In this document: positions 1 through 9,248 of the stretch, piece after piece
How positions within the stretch are numbered: the first letter of the stretch is position 1
How the letters are laid out: each line of letters opens with the position of its first letter
Source: Terricaulis silvestris
Lineage (GTDB): Bacteria; Pseudomonadota; Alphaproteobacteria; Caulobacterales; Aquidulcibacteraceae
Direction of reading: 5' to 3'
Assembly: GCF_009792355.1 (NCBI RefSeq)
Contig: NZ_CP047045.1
Location: 3,312,501-3,376,500 of the forward strand
Length of the DNA: 64,000 bases
Made by a program: the position numbers and the translations under genes
The notes under the pieces: model-generated
What the model saw: the letters and a program-made list of their open reading frames with translations, nothing else
Databases searched by the model: none
Told to the model about the DNA's origin: nothing

Positions 1-12
1 TAGATCGTTCAT
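1..12 (-). CDS. 5' tip of a gene running out of the window
   Basis: An ATG on the minus strand at 12-10 is preceded by a strong SD (GGGGGAG, about 8 bases upstream). Only four codons (M-N-D-L) lie inside the window, so the product cannot be named. It would sit directly downstream of transketolase in the same direction, about 65 bases after its stop, and is probably co-transcribed with it. In many alphaproteobacteria this position holds a central-carbon gene, but nothing seen here shows that. Confidence 0.35.
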
Positions 13-76
13 CGGCGAGGCTCCCCCTCGACGCTGTTTTATCTCATCGCCGAGCGCGCGCTAGCGCGCCGGTGCA

Positions 77-2068
77 TCAGAGCAGCTCTTTTGCCGTTTC
101 GACTAGCGCTTCCGCCGTGATGCCGAAGTGCTTGTAGGCGTCCTTGGCCGGCGCTGACGTGCCGAAGCTCGACATGCCGACGAACGCGTCAAGACCGAAC
201 GCTTCGAACCAGCCCTGCCCGATCGCGGCTTCGCAGCCGATCTTCAGCTCTTCGTCGTCGCCGCAGACGGCGTTCTGGTAAGCTTCGTCCTGCAACTCGA
301 ACATCTCGAAACAAGGCGCGGAGATAACGCGCGTCGGAATGCCTTCGGCTTGCAGCATTTCGCGCGCCTTAGCCGCGAGCGCGACTTCAGTGCCGGTGGC
401 GAAGATCGCGACTTTCGACACGCCGCCCTCGGCCGGCAGCAGTTCGTAAGCGCCGCGCACAGAGAGGTTTTCGCTCGCGTCGTCGCGCAGCGCCGGCGTG
501 GCTTGGCGCGAAAGCGCGAGGATGCTGGGTCCATCTTCATTGAGCAGCGCGGCTTGCCAGCATTCAGCGGCTTCCACCGCGTCTGCGGGACGGAAGACGT
601 GCAGGTTCGGGATAGCGCGCAGCGCTGCGAGCTGTTCGACCGGTTGGTGCGTGGGGCCGTCTTCGCCCAGGCCGATGCTGTCGTGCGTCATGACGTGGAT
701 GACGCGGATGCCCATCAGCGCGCCCAGACGGATCGCGGGGCGCGAGTAATCGGCGAACGAGAGGAACGTGCCGGAGTACGGAATCACGCCGCCGTGCAGC
801 GCCATGCCGTTCATCGCCGCGGCCATGCCGTGCTCGCGGATGCCGTAGCGCACGTAGCGGCCTTCGCGATTCTCCGGCGTGAAATCCGCTGAGCCCTTGG
901 CGTGCGTGTTGTTGGAGCCGGTGAGATCGGCCGAGCCGCCGAGCAATTCGGGGCACGCGTCGAACATGGAGTCGATTGCCGCGCCGGAAGATGCACGCGT
1001 GGCGAGCGACGGCTTCTCCGCCGCCATTTTCGCGGCCTGCATGCCGAGTGCGGCGATCGCGGCTTCGACATTGCCGCCGCTCATCGCCGCAACGAACGCG
1101 TCGCGCAGCGGATCGCGCTTCATTTTGGTTTGCCAGAGTTCGCGTGCGCCGGCGCTGCGTGCGCCGACTGCGCGCCAAGCTTTGACGATGTCGTCCGGAA
1201 TTTCGAACGGGCCGTGCGCCCAGCCGAGCGCGGCTTTCGCGGCGGCAAGTTCTTCAGCGCCCAAGGGCTCGCCGTGCGCCTTCGCGGTGCCTGCTTTCTT
1301 CGGCGCTCCGAAACCGATCGTGGTCTTGCACGCGATCAGCACGGGCTTGTCGGATTTCGTCGCGGCTTCAAACGCGCGCGCAACGTCGGCCATGTCATGG
1401 CCGTTGCACGAGAGCACGTTCCACTGGCTCGCAGCGAAGCGGGCTTTCTGGTCGGTGTTGTCCGACAGCGAGACCGCGCCGTCGATCGAGATCGAATTGT
1501 CGTCCCAGATCACGATCAGCTTGTTGAGTTTCTGGCGGCCGGCAAGCGCGATGGCTTCCTGGCTGATGCCTTCCATCAAGCAGCCGTCGCCGGCGATCAC
1601 CCAGGTGCGGTGATCGACGAGATCGTCGCCGAAGCGCGCGTTGAGATGCGCTTCCGCCATCGCCATGCCGACAGCGTTAGCAAGACCTTGGCCGAGCGGG
1701 CCGGTTGTGGTCTCGATGCCGGAAGCGAGAAAGTTTTCCGGGTGGCCGGCCGTCTTCGAACCGAGCTGGCGGAAGCGCTTGATCTCATCGAGCGTCATGT
1801 CCGCGTAGCCGGTCAGATAGAGCAGCGCGTAGAGCAGCATCGAGCCGTGGCCCGCGCTCAGCACGAAGCGGTCGCGGTCGGGCCAATTCGGTTCGGACGG
1901 ATCGTATTTGAGGAACTTCGAGAACAGCACGGTGGCCGCATCCGCCATGCCCATCGGCATGCCGGGGTGGCCGGACTTCGCCTGCTCCACCGCGTCCATC
2001 GCCAGCGCGCGGATGGTGTTGGCGAGCTTCTGCGCGTCGACGCCTTCGATCAGTTCGCTCTTGCTCAT
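77..2068 (-). CDS. tkt: Transketolase
   Basis: Thiamine-diphosphate enzyme of the non-oxidative pentose phosphate pathway. It moves a two-carbon ketol unit between sugar phosphates in the cytosol. The 663 residues match the family length. The N-terminal ThDP half has the GHP-G-P-G pattern (SGHPGMPMG near residue 33), the [14 protein letters not shown] block, [15 protein letters not shown] and the cofactor motif GDGCLMEG. The pyrimidine-binding half has [15 protein letters not shown] and [17 protein letters not shown]. It faces away from transaldolase across about 110 bases, so the two pentose-phosphate genes can share a divergent control region. Identification is secure from the motifs. Confidence 0.97.
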   Translation of the reverse strand: MSKSELIEGVDAQKLANTIRALAMDAVEQAKSGHPGMPMGMADAATVLFSKFLKYDPSEPNWPDRDRFVLSAGHGSMLLYALLYLTGYADMTLDEIKRFRQLGSKTAGHPENFLASGIETTTGPLGQGLANAVGMAMAEAHLNARFGDDLVDHRTWVIAGDGCLMEGISQEAIALAGRQKLNKLIVIWDDNSISIDGAVSLSDNTDQKARFAASQWNVLSCNGHDMADVARAFEAATKSDKPVLIACKTTIGFGAPKKAGTAKAHGEPLGAEELAAAKAALGWAHGPFEIPDDIVKAWRAVGARSAGARELWQTKMKRDPLRDAFVAAMSGGNVEAAIAALGMQAAKMAAEKPSLATRASSGAAIDSMFDACPELLGGSADLTGSNNTHAKGSADFTPENREGRYVRYGIREHGMAAAMNGMALHGGVIPYSGTFLSFADYSRPAIRLGALMGIRVIHVMTHDSIGLGEDGPTHQPVEQLAALRAIPNLHVFRPADAVEAAECWQAALLNEDGPSILALSRQATPALRDDASENLSVRGAYELLPAEGGVSKVAIFATGTEVALAAKAREMLQAEGIPTRVISAPCFEMFELQDEAYQNAVCGDDEELKIGCEAAIGQGWFEAFGLDAFVGMSSFGTSAPAKDAYKHFGITAEALVETAKELL

Positions 2069-2178
2069 GCGTGATCCTTGCCCAGGCTGTGTTTAGCGCC
2101 GATTCGGGCGCTTTGCCTGGAAAGCTCAGTCGCGTATCAGCGGCGGAGAGCTGCGGGAATGCGGCAGCGGAGCTTCAT

Positions 2179-2832
2179 ATGCAGATTTTCATCGACAGCG
2201 CTGACGCGAAGGAACTCAGCGTCCTAGCGCAGACGGGCCTAGTGGATGGCGTCACCACCAATCCGTCGCTCGTTGCGAAAGCGGGCCGCGATTTCTTTGA
2301 AACGCTGAAAGATATCTGCGCGTCTGTGTCCGGCCCGGTCAGCGCAGAGGTTGTGGCGCAGGACGCCGAAACGATGCTGGCCGAGGGCCGCAAGCTGCGC
2401 ACGGTGGCAGACAACATCGTCGTGAAGCTGCCGCTGACGCCCGAAGGGCTGAAGGCGTGCAAAGTGTTTGAGGAAGAAGGCGTCCCAACCAATGTCACGC
2501 TCTGCTTCTCGGCGGTGCAGGCGCTGCTCGCCGCTAAGGCTGGCGCGACCTTCGTCTCGCCGTTCCTGGGTCGGCTCGACGACAACGGCGCGGACGGCAT
2601 GGAGCTGATCCGCGAAATCCGCGCGATCTACGACAATTACGGCTTCACTACGCAGATCCTGGCCGCCTCGATCCGCACAGCCAATCACGTGAAGGACGCG
2701 GCCCTGGCCGGCGCCGATTGCGCGACCATCCCGCCGGCCGTGTTCAAGAGCCTCTACAAGCACATCCTAACGGACGTGGGGCTTGAGGCCTTCCTGAAGG
2801 ACTGGCGCGCGACTGGGCAATCGATCCTGTAG
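2179..2832 (+). CDS. tal: Transaldolase (short MipB/TalC type)
   Basis: Moves a dihydroxyacetone unit between sugar phosphates, working with transketolase in the cytosol. The ATG at 2179 ([13 protein letters not shown]) is the conserved family start and gives 217 residues. The reading frame continues upstream to 2071, but that part is not family-like. Visible motifs are DGVTTNPSL, the Schiff-base segment with lysine in NIVVKLPLT (about residue 86), TNVTLCFS and [11 protein letters not shown]. The short form includes true transaldolases and fructose-6-phosphate aldolases, which cannot be separated by eye. The divergent transketolase favours transaldolase. Confidence 0.93.
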   Translation: MQIFIDSADAKELSVLAQTGLVDGVTTNPSLVAKAGRDFFETLKDICASVSGPVSAEVVAQDAETMLAEGRKLRTVADNIVVKLPLTPEGLKACKVFEEEGVPTNVTLCFSAVQALLAAKAGATFVSPFLGRLDDNGADGMELIREIRAIYDNYGFTTQILAASIRTANHVKDAALAGADCATIPPAVFKSLYKHILTDVGLEAFLKDWRATGQSIL

Positions 2833-2838
2833 GATCGC

Positions 2839-2863
2839 CCAACACGCGAATTTTAGCTGTTGG
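2839..2863. terminator. Weak hairpin between convergent genes
   Basis: CCAACA (2839-2844) and TGTTGG (2858-2863) form a 6-bp inverted repeat with a 13-base loop holding TTTT. It lies in the 32 bases between the converging stops of transaldolase and the small membrane protein. The stem is short and has no proper T-tract, so a terminator role is tentative. Confidence 0.25.
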
Positions 2864-2864
2864 C

Positions 2865-3152
2865 TTAGCGGCCCGAGAGACGTTGCAGCTGGGCCATTTC
2901 GTCGGCCGTGCTGTCGCGCATCGTGGTCATCGCGCGATCAGCTTCCGCCAGTTGCGCTTCGATCGCGGCGACATCCAGCGGCTCGATCGCCGGGGCGCGC
3001 TGCTCCACGGTCGCGGCGAACGCGTCGCGCACGCTCAGGCCCCCTTGCATGGCGACCGGCGCGACAAGCCCGAGAAGCACCATGGCGCCCGCGCCAGCAG
3101 CGAAGCTGGCCACGACCATACGCGTGGTGGCTTTGACTTGAGACGGCGACAT
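2865..3152 (-). CDS. Small membrane-anchored protein, function unknown
   Basis: 95 residues from the ATG at 3152, which has GGGAG 13 bases upstream. The frame extends further upstream without protein-like character. Residues about 10-35 form one hydrophobic segment (MVVASFAAGAGAMVLLGL), followed by an Ala/Glu-rich, probably helical tail (IEAQLAEADRAMTTM) ending in AQLQRLSGR. The likely layout is a signal anchor with a short periplasmic coiled tail. I do not recognise the family. It converges on transaldolase and is divergent from galU. Confidence 0.6.
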   Translation of the reverse strand: MSPSQVKATTRMVVASFAAGAGAMVLLGLVAPVAMQGGLSVRDAFAATVEQRAPAIEPLDVAAIEAQLAEADRAMTTMRDSTADEMAQLQRLSGR

Positions 3153-3424
3153 TTGTGGAAAACTCCCGGACCGGCGGCGGTCTGTTAACAAAAGGTTTGC
3201 ACGATAGCAATTGCTACTTTGCGGCGCCGAAGAGAGATCGTCCGTGACGGCCGTCACTTCTCGGTACACCCCATCCACCGTCTTTCGCGGTTTCGAGCAG
3301 ATCGTAATCGATAAAGCTGAATTCAAGCCGAATCCGGCGTTGAATTGCTGTTGAAAGTGTCACCCCTGCGCGGTCTATAGGCGCACCCAAACGTCCCGTG
3401 CTGCGGCGCGGCAAAAGGACTACA

Positions 3425-4321
3425 ATGGCTAGCGCTCCAACGACCCGCCGACCGCTACGGAAAGCAGTGCTCCCGGTCGCCGGATTCGGCACCCGGGTAC
3501 TCCCCGCGACCAAATCCATCCCAAAAGAGCTGCTGCCGGTGTTCGACCGGCCTGCAATTCAGTACGTGGTGGACGAAGCTTTGGATGCCGGCATCGAGCA
3601 CATTGTCTTCGTCACGGGGCGCAACAAGGGCGCAATCGAGGACTATTTCGACCGCGCTTATGAACTCGAAGTAACCCTGCGCGAGAAGGGAAAGACAACA
3701 CAGCTGAAGGAAATCGAAACGCCGGTGCGACAACCGGGCGCAATGAGCTTCACCCGCCAACAGGCCGCGTTGGGACTTGGACACGCGGTCTGGTGCGCGC
3801 GCGACATCATCGGCGACGAGCCCTTCGCGGTCATGCTGCCCGACATGCTGATGATGGCGAAGCCCTCGTGCCTGGCGCAAATGGTCGAGACCTACAATCA
3901 AGTCGGCGGCAACGTGATCGCGGTGGAGCCGTGCGACGATCCCTCCATGTACGGCGTGATCGATCCCGAAAGCCGGGCCGGCCGCGTGATCAAGATGAGG
4001 GGCATGGTCGAGAAGCCCCCGCGCGATACGGCGCCCTCGAACCTCTTCATCAGCGGCCGTTATATCCTGCAGCCTGAGATCTTCGATCTGCTTGCCGATC
4101 AGGGCCCTGGCGCTGGCAACGAAATCCAGCTGACGGACTCGATGGTGCGCCTGATGCAGACGCAGCCGTTCCATGCACTCGAGTATGATGGCCGCACGTA
4201 CGATTGCGGCGATAAGTTAGGCTATCTGCGGGCGACCGCGGCGTTTGCGTTGGCGCACGAGGAGTTCGGCGCGAAGGCCGCGGCGACGTTAAAACAGGCG
4301 CTGGCTGACAAGGGCCAATGA
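3425..4321 (+). CDS. galU: UTP-glucose-1-phosphate uridylyltransferase
   Basis: Makes UDP-glucose from UTP and glucose-1-phosphate for polysaccharide, lipid and glycogen precursors in the cytosol. The 298 residues match the family. The nucleotide-binding signature is KAVLPVAGFGTRVLPATKS near the N-terminus with KELLPV. Further family blocks are DEALDAGIEHIVFVTGRNK, GLGHAVWCA and VMLPDMLM. The start at 3425 (MASAPTT) removes an N-terminal stretch read from 3398 that has no homologue-like character. The stop overlaps the next start (ATGA), so galU and pgl are translationally coupled. Confidence 0.95.
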   Translation: MASAPTTRRPLRKAVLPVAGFGTRVLPATKSIPKELLPVFDRPAIQYVVDEALDAGIEHIVFVTGRNKGAIEDYFDRAYELEVTLREKGKTTQLKEIETPVRQPGAMSFTRQQAALGLGHAVWCARDIIGDEPFAVMLPDMLMMAKPSCLAQMVETYNQVGGNVIAVEPCDDPSMYGVIDPESRAGRVIKMRGMVEKPPRDTAPSNLFISGRYILQPEIFDLLADQGPGAGNEIQLTDSMVRLMQTQPFHALEYDGRTYDCGDKLGYLRATAAFALAHEEFGAKAAATLKQALADKGQ

Positions 4322-5007
4322 TCCCAAACTTCGAGACGTTCGCTTCGCGCCCGGCACTGATGAAGGCGGGGGCGGCGCGATTGGCTGCAGCGCTGGAGGA
4401 TGCGATCCGGCGTCACGGTTCAGCCTGCGCCGCGCTGTCAGGCGGATCGACGCCGGAGCCGGCCTACCGCGATCTCGCGACGATGCCGCTCGATTGGCCC
4501 AAGATCACGTTCGCCCTGGTGGACGAGCGCTTCGTGTCGCCGACGGACACCGCGTCAAACCAGGCTTTGATCCAGCGCACGCTCGGCCCGGCGTTCGACG
4601 CTGGTGCGCGACTCTTGCCGATGGTCTTTACGGCAGCAACGGTCGCGGCCTCCGCCGACCAAGCCGATGCCACCTACGCACCGCTCCGCATCGACATCGC
4701 GCTGATGGGCATGGGCGAGGACGGCCATACGGCGTCCTGGTTTCCCGGGTCGAGGGAATTGGGCAGTGCGCTCGATCTGGACAATTCCCGAACCGTGATC
4801 GCCGCGCACGCGCCGCAAGCCGCGGGCGCGGCGGATCGGCTAACGCTCACGCGCGCGGCGCTTTCGCGTGCGGGCGCACTGATGTTGGTCATCACCGGCG
4901 ACGACAAGCGCGCAAAGCTCGAGAGCGCGCTCACGCAGCATGATGCGCCAGTGAGCGCGCTGTTCAACGATCGCCTTCCCGCGCCCGTCGTGATGTGGGC
5001 GCCGTAA
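4318..5007 (+). CDS. pgl: 6-phosphogluconolactonase
   Basis: Hydrolyses 6-phosphogluconolactone to 6-phosphogluconate in the pentose phosphate/Entner-Doudoroff route. The 229 residues match the family. Motifs are ALSGGSTPEPAYRDLA at the phosphate-binding N-terminus, FALVDERFVSP, and MGMGEDGHTASWFPG carrying the catalytic histidine. It starts inside the galU stop (4-base overlap). Its usual partners zwf and edd are not in this window, but transketolase and transaldolase are next door. Confidence 0.93.
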   Translation: MIPNFETFASRPALMKAGAARLAAALEDAIRRHGSACAALSGGSTPEPAYRDLATMPLDWPKITFALVDERFVSPTDTASNQALIQRTLGPAFDAGARLLPMVFTAATVAASADQADATYAPLRIDIALMGMGEDGHTASWFPGSRELGSALDLDNSRTVIAAHAPQAAGAADRLTLTRAALSRAGALMLVITGDDKRAKLESALTQHDAPVSALFNDRLPAPVVMWAP

Positions 5008-5093
5008 CGCCAGCTTGCTCGGTTCCCTCAACGTCGGCATCGTACTGACGCGCGCGGCCTCACGTTGCGGCACGCGCGACGGGCGGGGACGAC

Positions 5094-6164
5094 ATGAAGC
5101 GCATCTTATTGTGGACCGTTCTCGCGGCCGTCGTGGCTGGCGCTGCGCTCTACGTCGCGCGAGACACCGTCGCGCTCTCGCTTTTTCGGAGCGCGTCGCA
5201 GAGCGCCGTCGCCAACGACATCGTCGCCACGCTGCCAGACGGCCTCACCGCCGGCTTCTGCGGCACCGGATCGCCATTGCCGGATCGCGAACGCGCTGGC
5301 CCCTGCACCGCCGTTGTCGCTGGCGGACGGCTCTTCATTTTTGATGTCGGCGAAGGCGCTACGGAAACGCTTGCGTTGATGGGTTTGCCGGTCGCGCACG
5401 TCGAAGCGGTGTTTCTCACCCACTTCCATTCCGATCACATCGACGGCCTAGGCGGCCTGGCCGTGCAGCGTTGGGCGACAGCGGCATCGACGGCGCCAAT
5501 CCCGATCTATGGCGGCGAAGGCGTTGAGCGCCTCGCCAACGGTTTGCGCGAAACCTATGCGCTCGACAGCACATATCGCATCGCCCACCACGGCGCTTCA
5601 GTCGTGCCGCCCGGTGGCGAAGGCTACGTGGCGCATCCGTTTGCGATTCCGGAAGGCCAAGAGAGCGCGGTGGTGTTCGATGACGGTGGCGTGCGCGTCA
5701 CGGCGTTCGTCGTTGATCACGGGCCGGTTCGGCCGGCGTTCGGTTATCGCGTCGATTACGAGGATCGCAGCCTCGTCATCAGCGGCGACGCTTCCGCTTC
5801 TCCCAGCTTGGTGCGCGCGTCACAGGGCGTCGATCTGCTCATACACGAAGCGCTCTCGCCTGAGCTGGTGGGCCTCATGGAAGAGAATTTGACCGATCGC
5901 GGCCTCACTGGCGTTGCCCAGATTTTCCGCGATATTCCGGACTATCACACCGCGCCCGCTGGAGCTGCTGACATGGCCAATGAAGCCAATGTCGGCGCGC
6001 TTGCGCTAACACATCTCATTCCACCGTTGCCCGTATCCATCATGGAGGGTCCGTTCCTCGGCGATGCGCGCAAGCGCTATGATGGCCCGCTCTGGATCAT
6101 GCGCGACGGCGATCTCATCATTCTCCCTGCAAGCGGCGGCCTCGAACGGCGGCACACACTATGA
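5094..6164 (+). CDS. Membrane-anchored metallo-beta-lactamase-fold hydrolase (RNase Z-like)
   Basis: 356 residues. Residues 1-25 form a hydrophobic signal anchor (ILLWTVLAAVVAGAALYVA), so the catalytic domain is probably periplasmic or outward facing. The zinc motif HFHSDHIDGLGG lies near residues 105-116, followed by FVVDHGPVRPAFGYRVD and ISGDASAS with further metal ligands and HLIPP near the C-terminus. The layout follows the RNase Z/arylsulfatase-like branch of the fold. An exported position argues against tRNA processing and for a small-molecule ester or phosphodiester. Its stop overlaps the next start (ATGA). The substrate is unknown. Confidence 0.8.
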   Translation: MKRILLWTVLAAVVAGAALYVARDTVALSLFRSASQSAVANDIVATLPDGLTAGFCGTGSPLPDRERAGPCTAVVAGGRLFIFDVGEGATETLALMGLPVAHVEAVFLTHFHSDHIDGLGGLAVQRWATAASTAPIPIYGGEGVERLANGLRETYALDSTYRIAHHGASVVPPGGEGYVAHPFAIPEGQESAVVFDDGGVRVTAFVVDHGPVRPAFGYRVDYEDRSLVISGDASASPSLVRASQGVDLLIHEALSPELVGLMEENLTDRGLTGVAQIFRDIPDYHTAPAGAADMANEANVGALALTHLIPPLPVSIMEGPFLGDARKRYDGPLWIMRDGDLIILPASGGLERRHTL

Positions 6165-6811
6165 CCCTGACGTTCGACTATTACTTCTCGTTCCGCAGCC
6201 CCTACTCGTACCTGTCGACGCCGCAAGTCGAAAACCTGGTCGCGCGCTACGACATCGCGCCACGCATGCGCTTCGTGCTGCCGATCGCCGTGCGCATTCC
6301 GGGCTTCTTCAAGCAAGTGAACCCGCTCTGGCCGCCCTATTTGCTCCGCGACACGTTCCGCATTTCTCAGATGCACAACATTCCGTACCGCTGGCCGAGG
6401 CCCGACCCGATCGTGATGGATTACGCCGCCGGCGATGTCGCCGCCGAGCAACCGTACATCTATCGCGTGACGCGCCTCGGCGTTGCGGCGGAACGCGCCG
6501 GCAAAGGTTTTGCCTTCGCGCAGCGCGCATCGCGCGCGATATGGTCTGGCGAGGTCGATGACTGGCACGAAGGCGATCATCTGACACGCGCGCTTGTTGA
6601 CGCCGAGCTGGACGCCAACGCCGTCGAAGATCTCGCCGCCACGCACACCGCCGAACTCGACGCTGAGGTCGCCACCAACGAGCGCGAGCAGAAAAAGGCG
6701 GGCCATTGGGGCGTGCCGCTCTTCGTCTTCCGGGACGAACCCTTCTTTGGCCAGGACCGCCTGGATCATCTGATCTGGCGCATGCGCCACGCCGGCCTCC
6801 AGGAGCGGTAA
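6161..6811 (+). CDS. 2-hydroxychromene-2-carboxylate isomerase-like (DsbA/kappa-GST fold)
   Basis: 216 residues. The N-terminus FDYYFSFRSPYSYLS is the hallmark of the HCCA isomerase/kappa-GST family, with Ser in the glutathione-contact position, and the C-terminal GVPLFVFRDEPFFGQDRL carries the cis-proline block of the thioredoxin fold. Known members are glutathione-dependent isomerases of polycyclic aromatic breakdown. It is coupled by ATGA to the upstream hydrolase. The 2-keto-4-pentenoate hydratase-like gene downstream suggests an aromatic-acid or ring-cleavage context, but the substrate is inferred. Confidence 0.85.
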   Translation: MTLTFDYYFSFRSPYSYLSTPQVENLVARYDIAPRMRFVLPIAVRIPGFFKQVNPLWPPYLLRDTFRISQMHNIPYRWPRPDPIVMDYAAGDVAAEQPYIYRVTRLGVAAERAGKGFAFAQRASRAIWSGEVDDWHEGDHLTRALVDAELDANAVEDLAATHTAELDAEVATNEREQKKAGHWGVPLFVFRDEPFFGQDRLDHLIWRMRHAGLQER

Positions 6812-6914
6812 CGCCCGCCGCACACCCCCTGCACGACGCAGATTGACCAATGACACCGGTGTCGGTAAGGATCAGCGGACAGACCGGCGGGCAGCCGGCG
6901 GGGAGGTTTCCGAC

Positions 6915-7730
6915 GTGGCCAGCTCAGCGCGCGAGATCGCCGGCGCCTTTGTCGCCGCACGCCGCGAAGCGCGGGCGCTGCCCAACTTTCCGGGCGCGCC
7001 GCCAGCCGACCTCGCCGCCGGTTACCGCGTCCAGGATGAGGCGATCGCGCTTTGGCAGGACGATATTGTCGGCTGGAAAATCGGGCGCGTACCGCCGCAC
7101 CAAATCGCCGAACTCGGCGCAGAGCGCCTCGCCGGCCCTATTTTCAAACAGAATCTCTGGCGCGCCGAGCCCAACACAAGCGTCGCGTTCCCCGTCTATG
7201 AGAACGGCTTCGCCGCCGTTGAGGCCGAGTACGTTTTCCGCATCGGCAAGGACGCGCCAGCGAAGAAAATGGAGTGGACCGCCGCTGAAGCCGCCGACCT
7301 GATCGGCGCGATGCTCGTCGGCGTCGAGACGGCAGGTAGCCCGCTAGCGACCATCAATGATCTCGGCGCCACGGTCGTCGTCTCTGACTTCGGCAACAAT
7401 CACGGGCTGATTCTCGGCGCTGAAGTGCCGGATTGGCGGGCCAAGCTCGATAAAGGGCTAACCTGCGAGACGTTCATTGAGGGACAATCGGTCGGCAGCG
7501 GGGGCGCGAGCGCCGCAGCAGATGGTCCGCTGGATGCGCTGGCGTTTCTAGCCGGCCATCTCGCCCGGCGCGGCAAGCCGCTGCGCGCTGGCCAATATGT
7601 GACGACCGGCGCGGTGACCGGGGTGCACGATATTCGCATCGGCCAAGGTTCGCGCGTGAGCTTCAACGGTTCCGGCGATATCCTCTGTTCGGCGGTGAAA
7701 GCCGTAGCGAACGGAAGAGGCTTTGCATGA
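6915..7730 (+). CDS. 2-keto-4-pentenoate hydratase-like (FAH superfamily)
   Basis: 271 residues from the GTG at 6915, which has a clear GGGGAGG SD a few bases upstream. An earlier TTG at 6843 lacks one. Family blocks are AAGYRVQDEAIAL, the GWKIG motif, VEAEYVFRIG with acidic metal ligands and LVGVETAGS. Characterised relatives hydrate 2-hydroxypenta-2,4-dienoate in meta-cleavage of aromatics or decarboxylate oxalocrotonate. The stop overlaps the start of the TRAP binding protein (ATGA), tying the enzyme to uptake of an organic acid. Confidence 0.85.
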   Translation: MASSAREIAGAFVAARREARALPNFPGAPPADLAAGYRVQDEAIALWQDDIVGWKIGRVPPHQIAELGAERLAGPIFKQNLWRAEPNTSVAFPVYENGFAAVEAEYVFRIGKDAPAKKMEWTAAEAADLIGAMLVGVETAGSPLATINDLGATVVVSDFGNNHGLILGAEVPDWRAKLDKGLTCETFIEGQSVGSGGASAAADGPLDALAFLAGHLARRGKPLRAGQYVTTGAVTGVHDIRIGQGSRVSFNGSGDILCSAVKAVANGRGFA

Positions 7731-8713
7731 TTTCGCGGCGGACGCTGCTGGGCTCGGGTGCGGTTGTAGCCGCCGGCGCGGGCGTTGCGACAGCGCAGTC
7801 GGCGGGCCGAACAACAATCACCGCTGTGGATGTGCATCCGACCGATTATCCGACTGTCGAAGCCGTGCGCTGGATGGGTCAAGAGATCGAGCGCGAGACC
7901 AGCGGGCGGATCAGCTTTCGCATCTACCCCTCCGGTCAGCTCGGCACTGAAACCGACACTGTGAACCTGGCGCGCTTTCAGGTGCTCGATATCGCGCGCG
8001 TCTATCTCGGCGCCGTCAATAACATGTTTCCCGCGACTCAGCCGCTAGCGCTGCCGTACGTGTTTCGCGACGAAGCGCACATGCGCCGCATCTGTGATGG
8101 CGCCGTCGGCCAAGCCATCCTGCACACCTTTGAGCGCCGCGGGCTTGTTGGCCTCGCCTTTTACGATTCCGGCTTCCGCTCGATTTACAACGCCCGTCAT
8201 CCGATCCATACGCCGGCCGACATGCGCGATCTCAAGATCCGCGTACCGCGCTCAGACATCTTCATCGAGATGCTCGACGCCATGGGCGCGAACGCGACGC
8301 CAATTCCATTCGGCGAAGTGTTCACGGGCTTGCAGACGCACCTGATCGATGCGGCGGAGAATAACTGGGCGACATTCCAATCGACGCGCCAATACGAAGT
8401 CGCGCGCTATTGGTCGCAAACCGATCATTGTTGTGCACCGGAAGCATTGCTGATGTCGAAGGCGCGCTACGATGCACTTTCGAGCGCAGACCGCGATCTC
8501 ATCCGCGCCAAAGCGCGCGAGTCCGTGCCGGTCATGCGCGCGCTGTGGGACGAGAAGCAGGCGACGGCGCGCCGCACCGTGCTTGAGGCCGGCGTTCACT
8601 TCAACCAAGCCGACACCGAAGCGTTTCATCGGGCCGTCGGACCGATGAAGCAACGCTGGATGCGCGATGAAACCATCGCAACGACGGTAAGGCGCATCGA
8701 CGCGCACGATTAA
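7727..8713 (+). CDS. dctP: TRAP transporter periplasmic binding protein (DctP family)
   Basis: 328 residues with a twin-arginine-like signal (MISRRTLLGSGAVVAAGAGVATA) and predicted cleavage after ATA. The mature protein has the DctP fold hallmarks: an early TAVDVHPTDYPTVEAVRWM, FRIYPSGQLGTETD, YDSGFRSIYNARHPIHTPADMRDLKIRVP with the carboxylate-binding arginine, and GLQTHLIDAAENN. It captures an organic acid in the periplasm for the DctQM permease encoded next. It is coupled to the hydratase gene. The ligand is not readable from sequence. Confidence 0.93.
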   Translation: MISRRTLLGSGAVVAAGAGVATAQSAGRTTITAVDVHPTDYPTVEAVRWMGQEIERETSGRISFRIYPSGQLGTETDTVNLARFQVLDIARVYLGAVNNMFPATQPLALPYVFRDEAHMRRICDGAVGQAILHTFERRGLVGLAFYDSGFRSIYNARHPIHTPADMRDLKIRVPRSDIFIEMLDAMGANATPIPFGEVFTGLQTHLIDAAENNWATFQSTRQYEVARYWSQTDHCCAPEALLMSKARYDALSSADRDLIRAKARESVPVMRALWDEKQATARRTVLEAGVHFNQADTEAFHRAVGPMKQRWMRDETIATTVRRIDAHD

Positions 8714-8744
8714 GACGACGCCGAACGGCGCGTGGGGAGGAAGT

Positions 8745-9245
8745 ATGGCCGCGCTCGAAAGCGCTTTCGCCGCGCTGGCGCGGTTGACGGTCTTCATCGC
8801 CGCCGCATCATTGTGCGCGCTGGTGGGACTGCTCGCGTGGCAAGTGTTCGGCCGCTACGTGCTCAACGCCTCGCCAAGCTGGACCGAGCCGTTGGCGCTG
8901 ACGCTGATGAGCGTCGCCGCGTTGTTTGGCGCGGCCGTCGCCGTTCGCTCAGAATCGCACTTCGCCTTCCCGACGCTGGTCGAGAGTTCACCCAAAGCCG
9001 TCCGCGGGGTGCTGAAAGTATTCGCGCGGTTGATTGCGTTGGTATTCGGGGCGGCGCTCGGGGGTTTCGGCGCGTTCATGATGGCGGATTCCTGGGCCGT
9101 GCCGATGGCGGGTGCGCCGATCCCGGAGGGCATGAGCTATGTTGGCCTAGCCGGAGGCGGCGCGTTGATCGCGCTGTTTGCGCTGGAGCGCCTCATCTTC
9201 GGCGATGCGCCCGATCCGCACCACGAAGCGCCGGCGGAGGCCTGA
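8745..9245 (+). CDS. dctQ: TRAP transporter small permease (DctQ family)
   Basis: 166 residues with four hydrophobic segments, the usual DctQ topology. The motif FGRYVLNASPSWTEPLALTLM near residues 38-55 is the conserved DctQ signature. An SD (GGGGAGG) lies before the ATG. It sits 31 bases after dctP and 3 bases before dctM, as expected for a three-part secondary transporter driven by sodium or protons. Confidence 0.92.
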   Translation: MAALESAFAALARLTVFIAAASLCALVGLLAWQVFGRYVLNASPSWTEPLALTLMSVAALFGAAVAVRSESHFAFPTLVESSPKAVRGVLKVFARLIALVFGAALGGFGAFMMADSWAVPMAGAPIPEGMSYVGLAGGGALIALFALERLIFGDAPDPHHEAPAEA

Positions 9246-9248
9246 TCC

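Noticed and set aside
56-69. Perfect 14-bp palindrome GCGCGCTAGCGCGC as a terminator of transketolase
   Set aside because: No loop and no T-tract on the minus strand; 5' gene SD follows closely. It is probably only a GC-rich palindrome.
902-2074. Long open frame of 390 codons on the plus strand
   Set aside because: Antisense to transketolase, Arg/Ala/His-rich and without family features. It arises from high GC at third positions.
3180-3205. CtrA-like site near TTAAC
   Set aside because: Only one half-site (TTAAC) matches. The other half seven bases away reads CAAA, so the consensus is not met.
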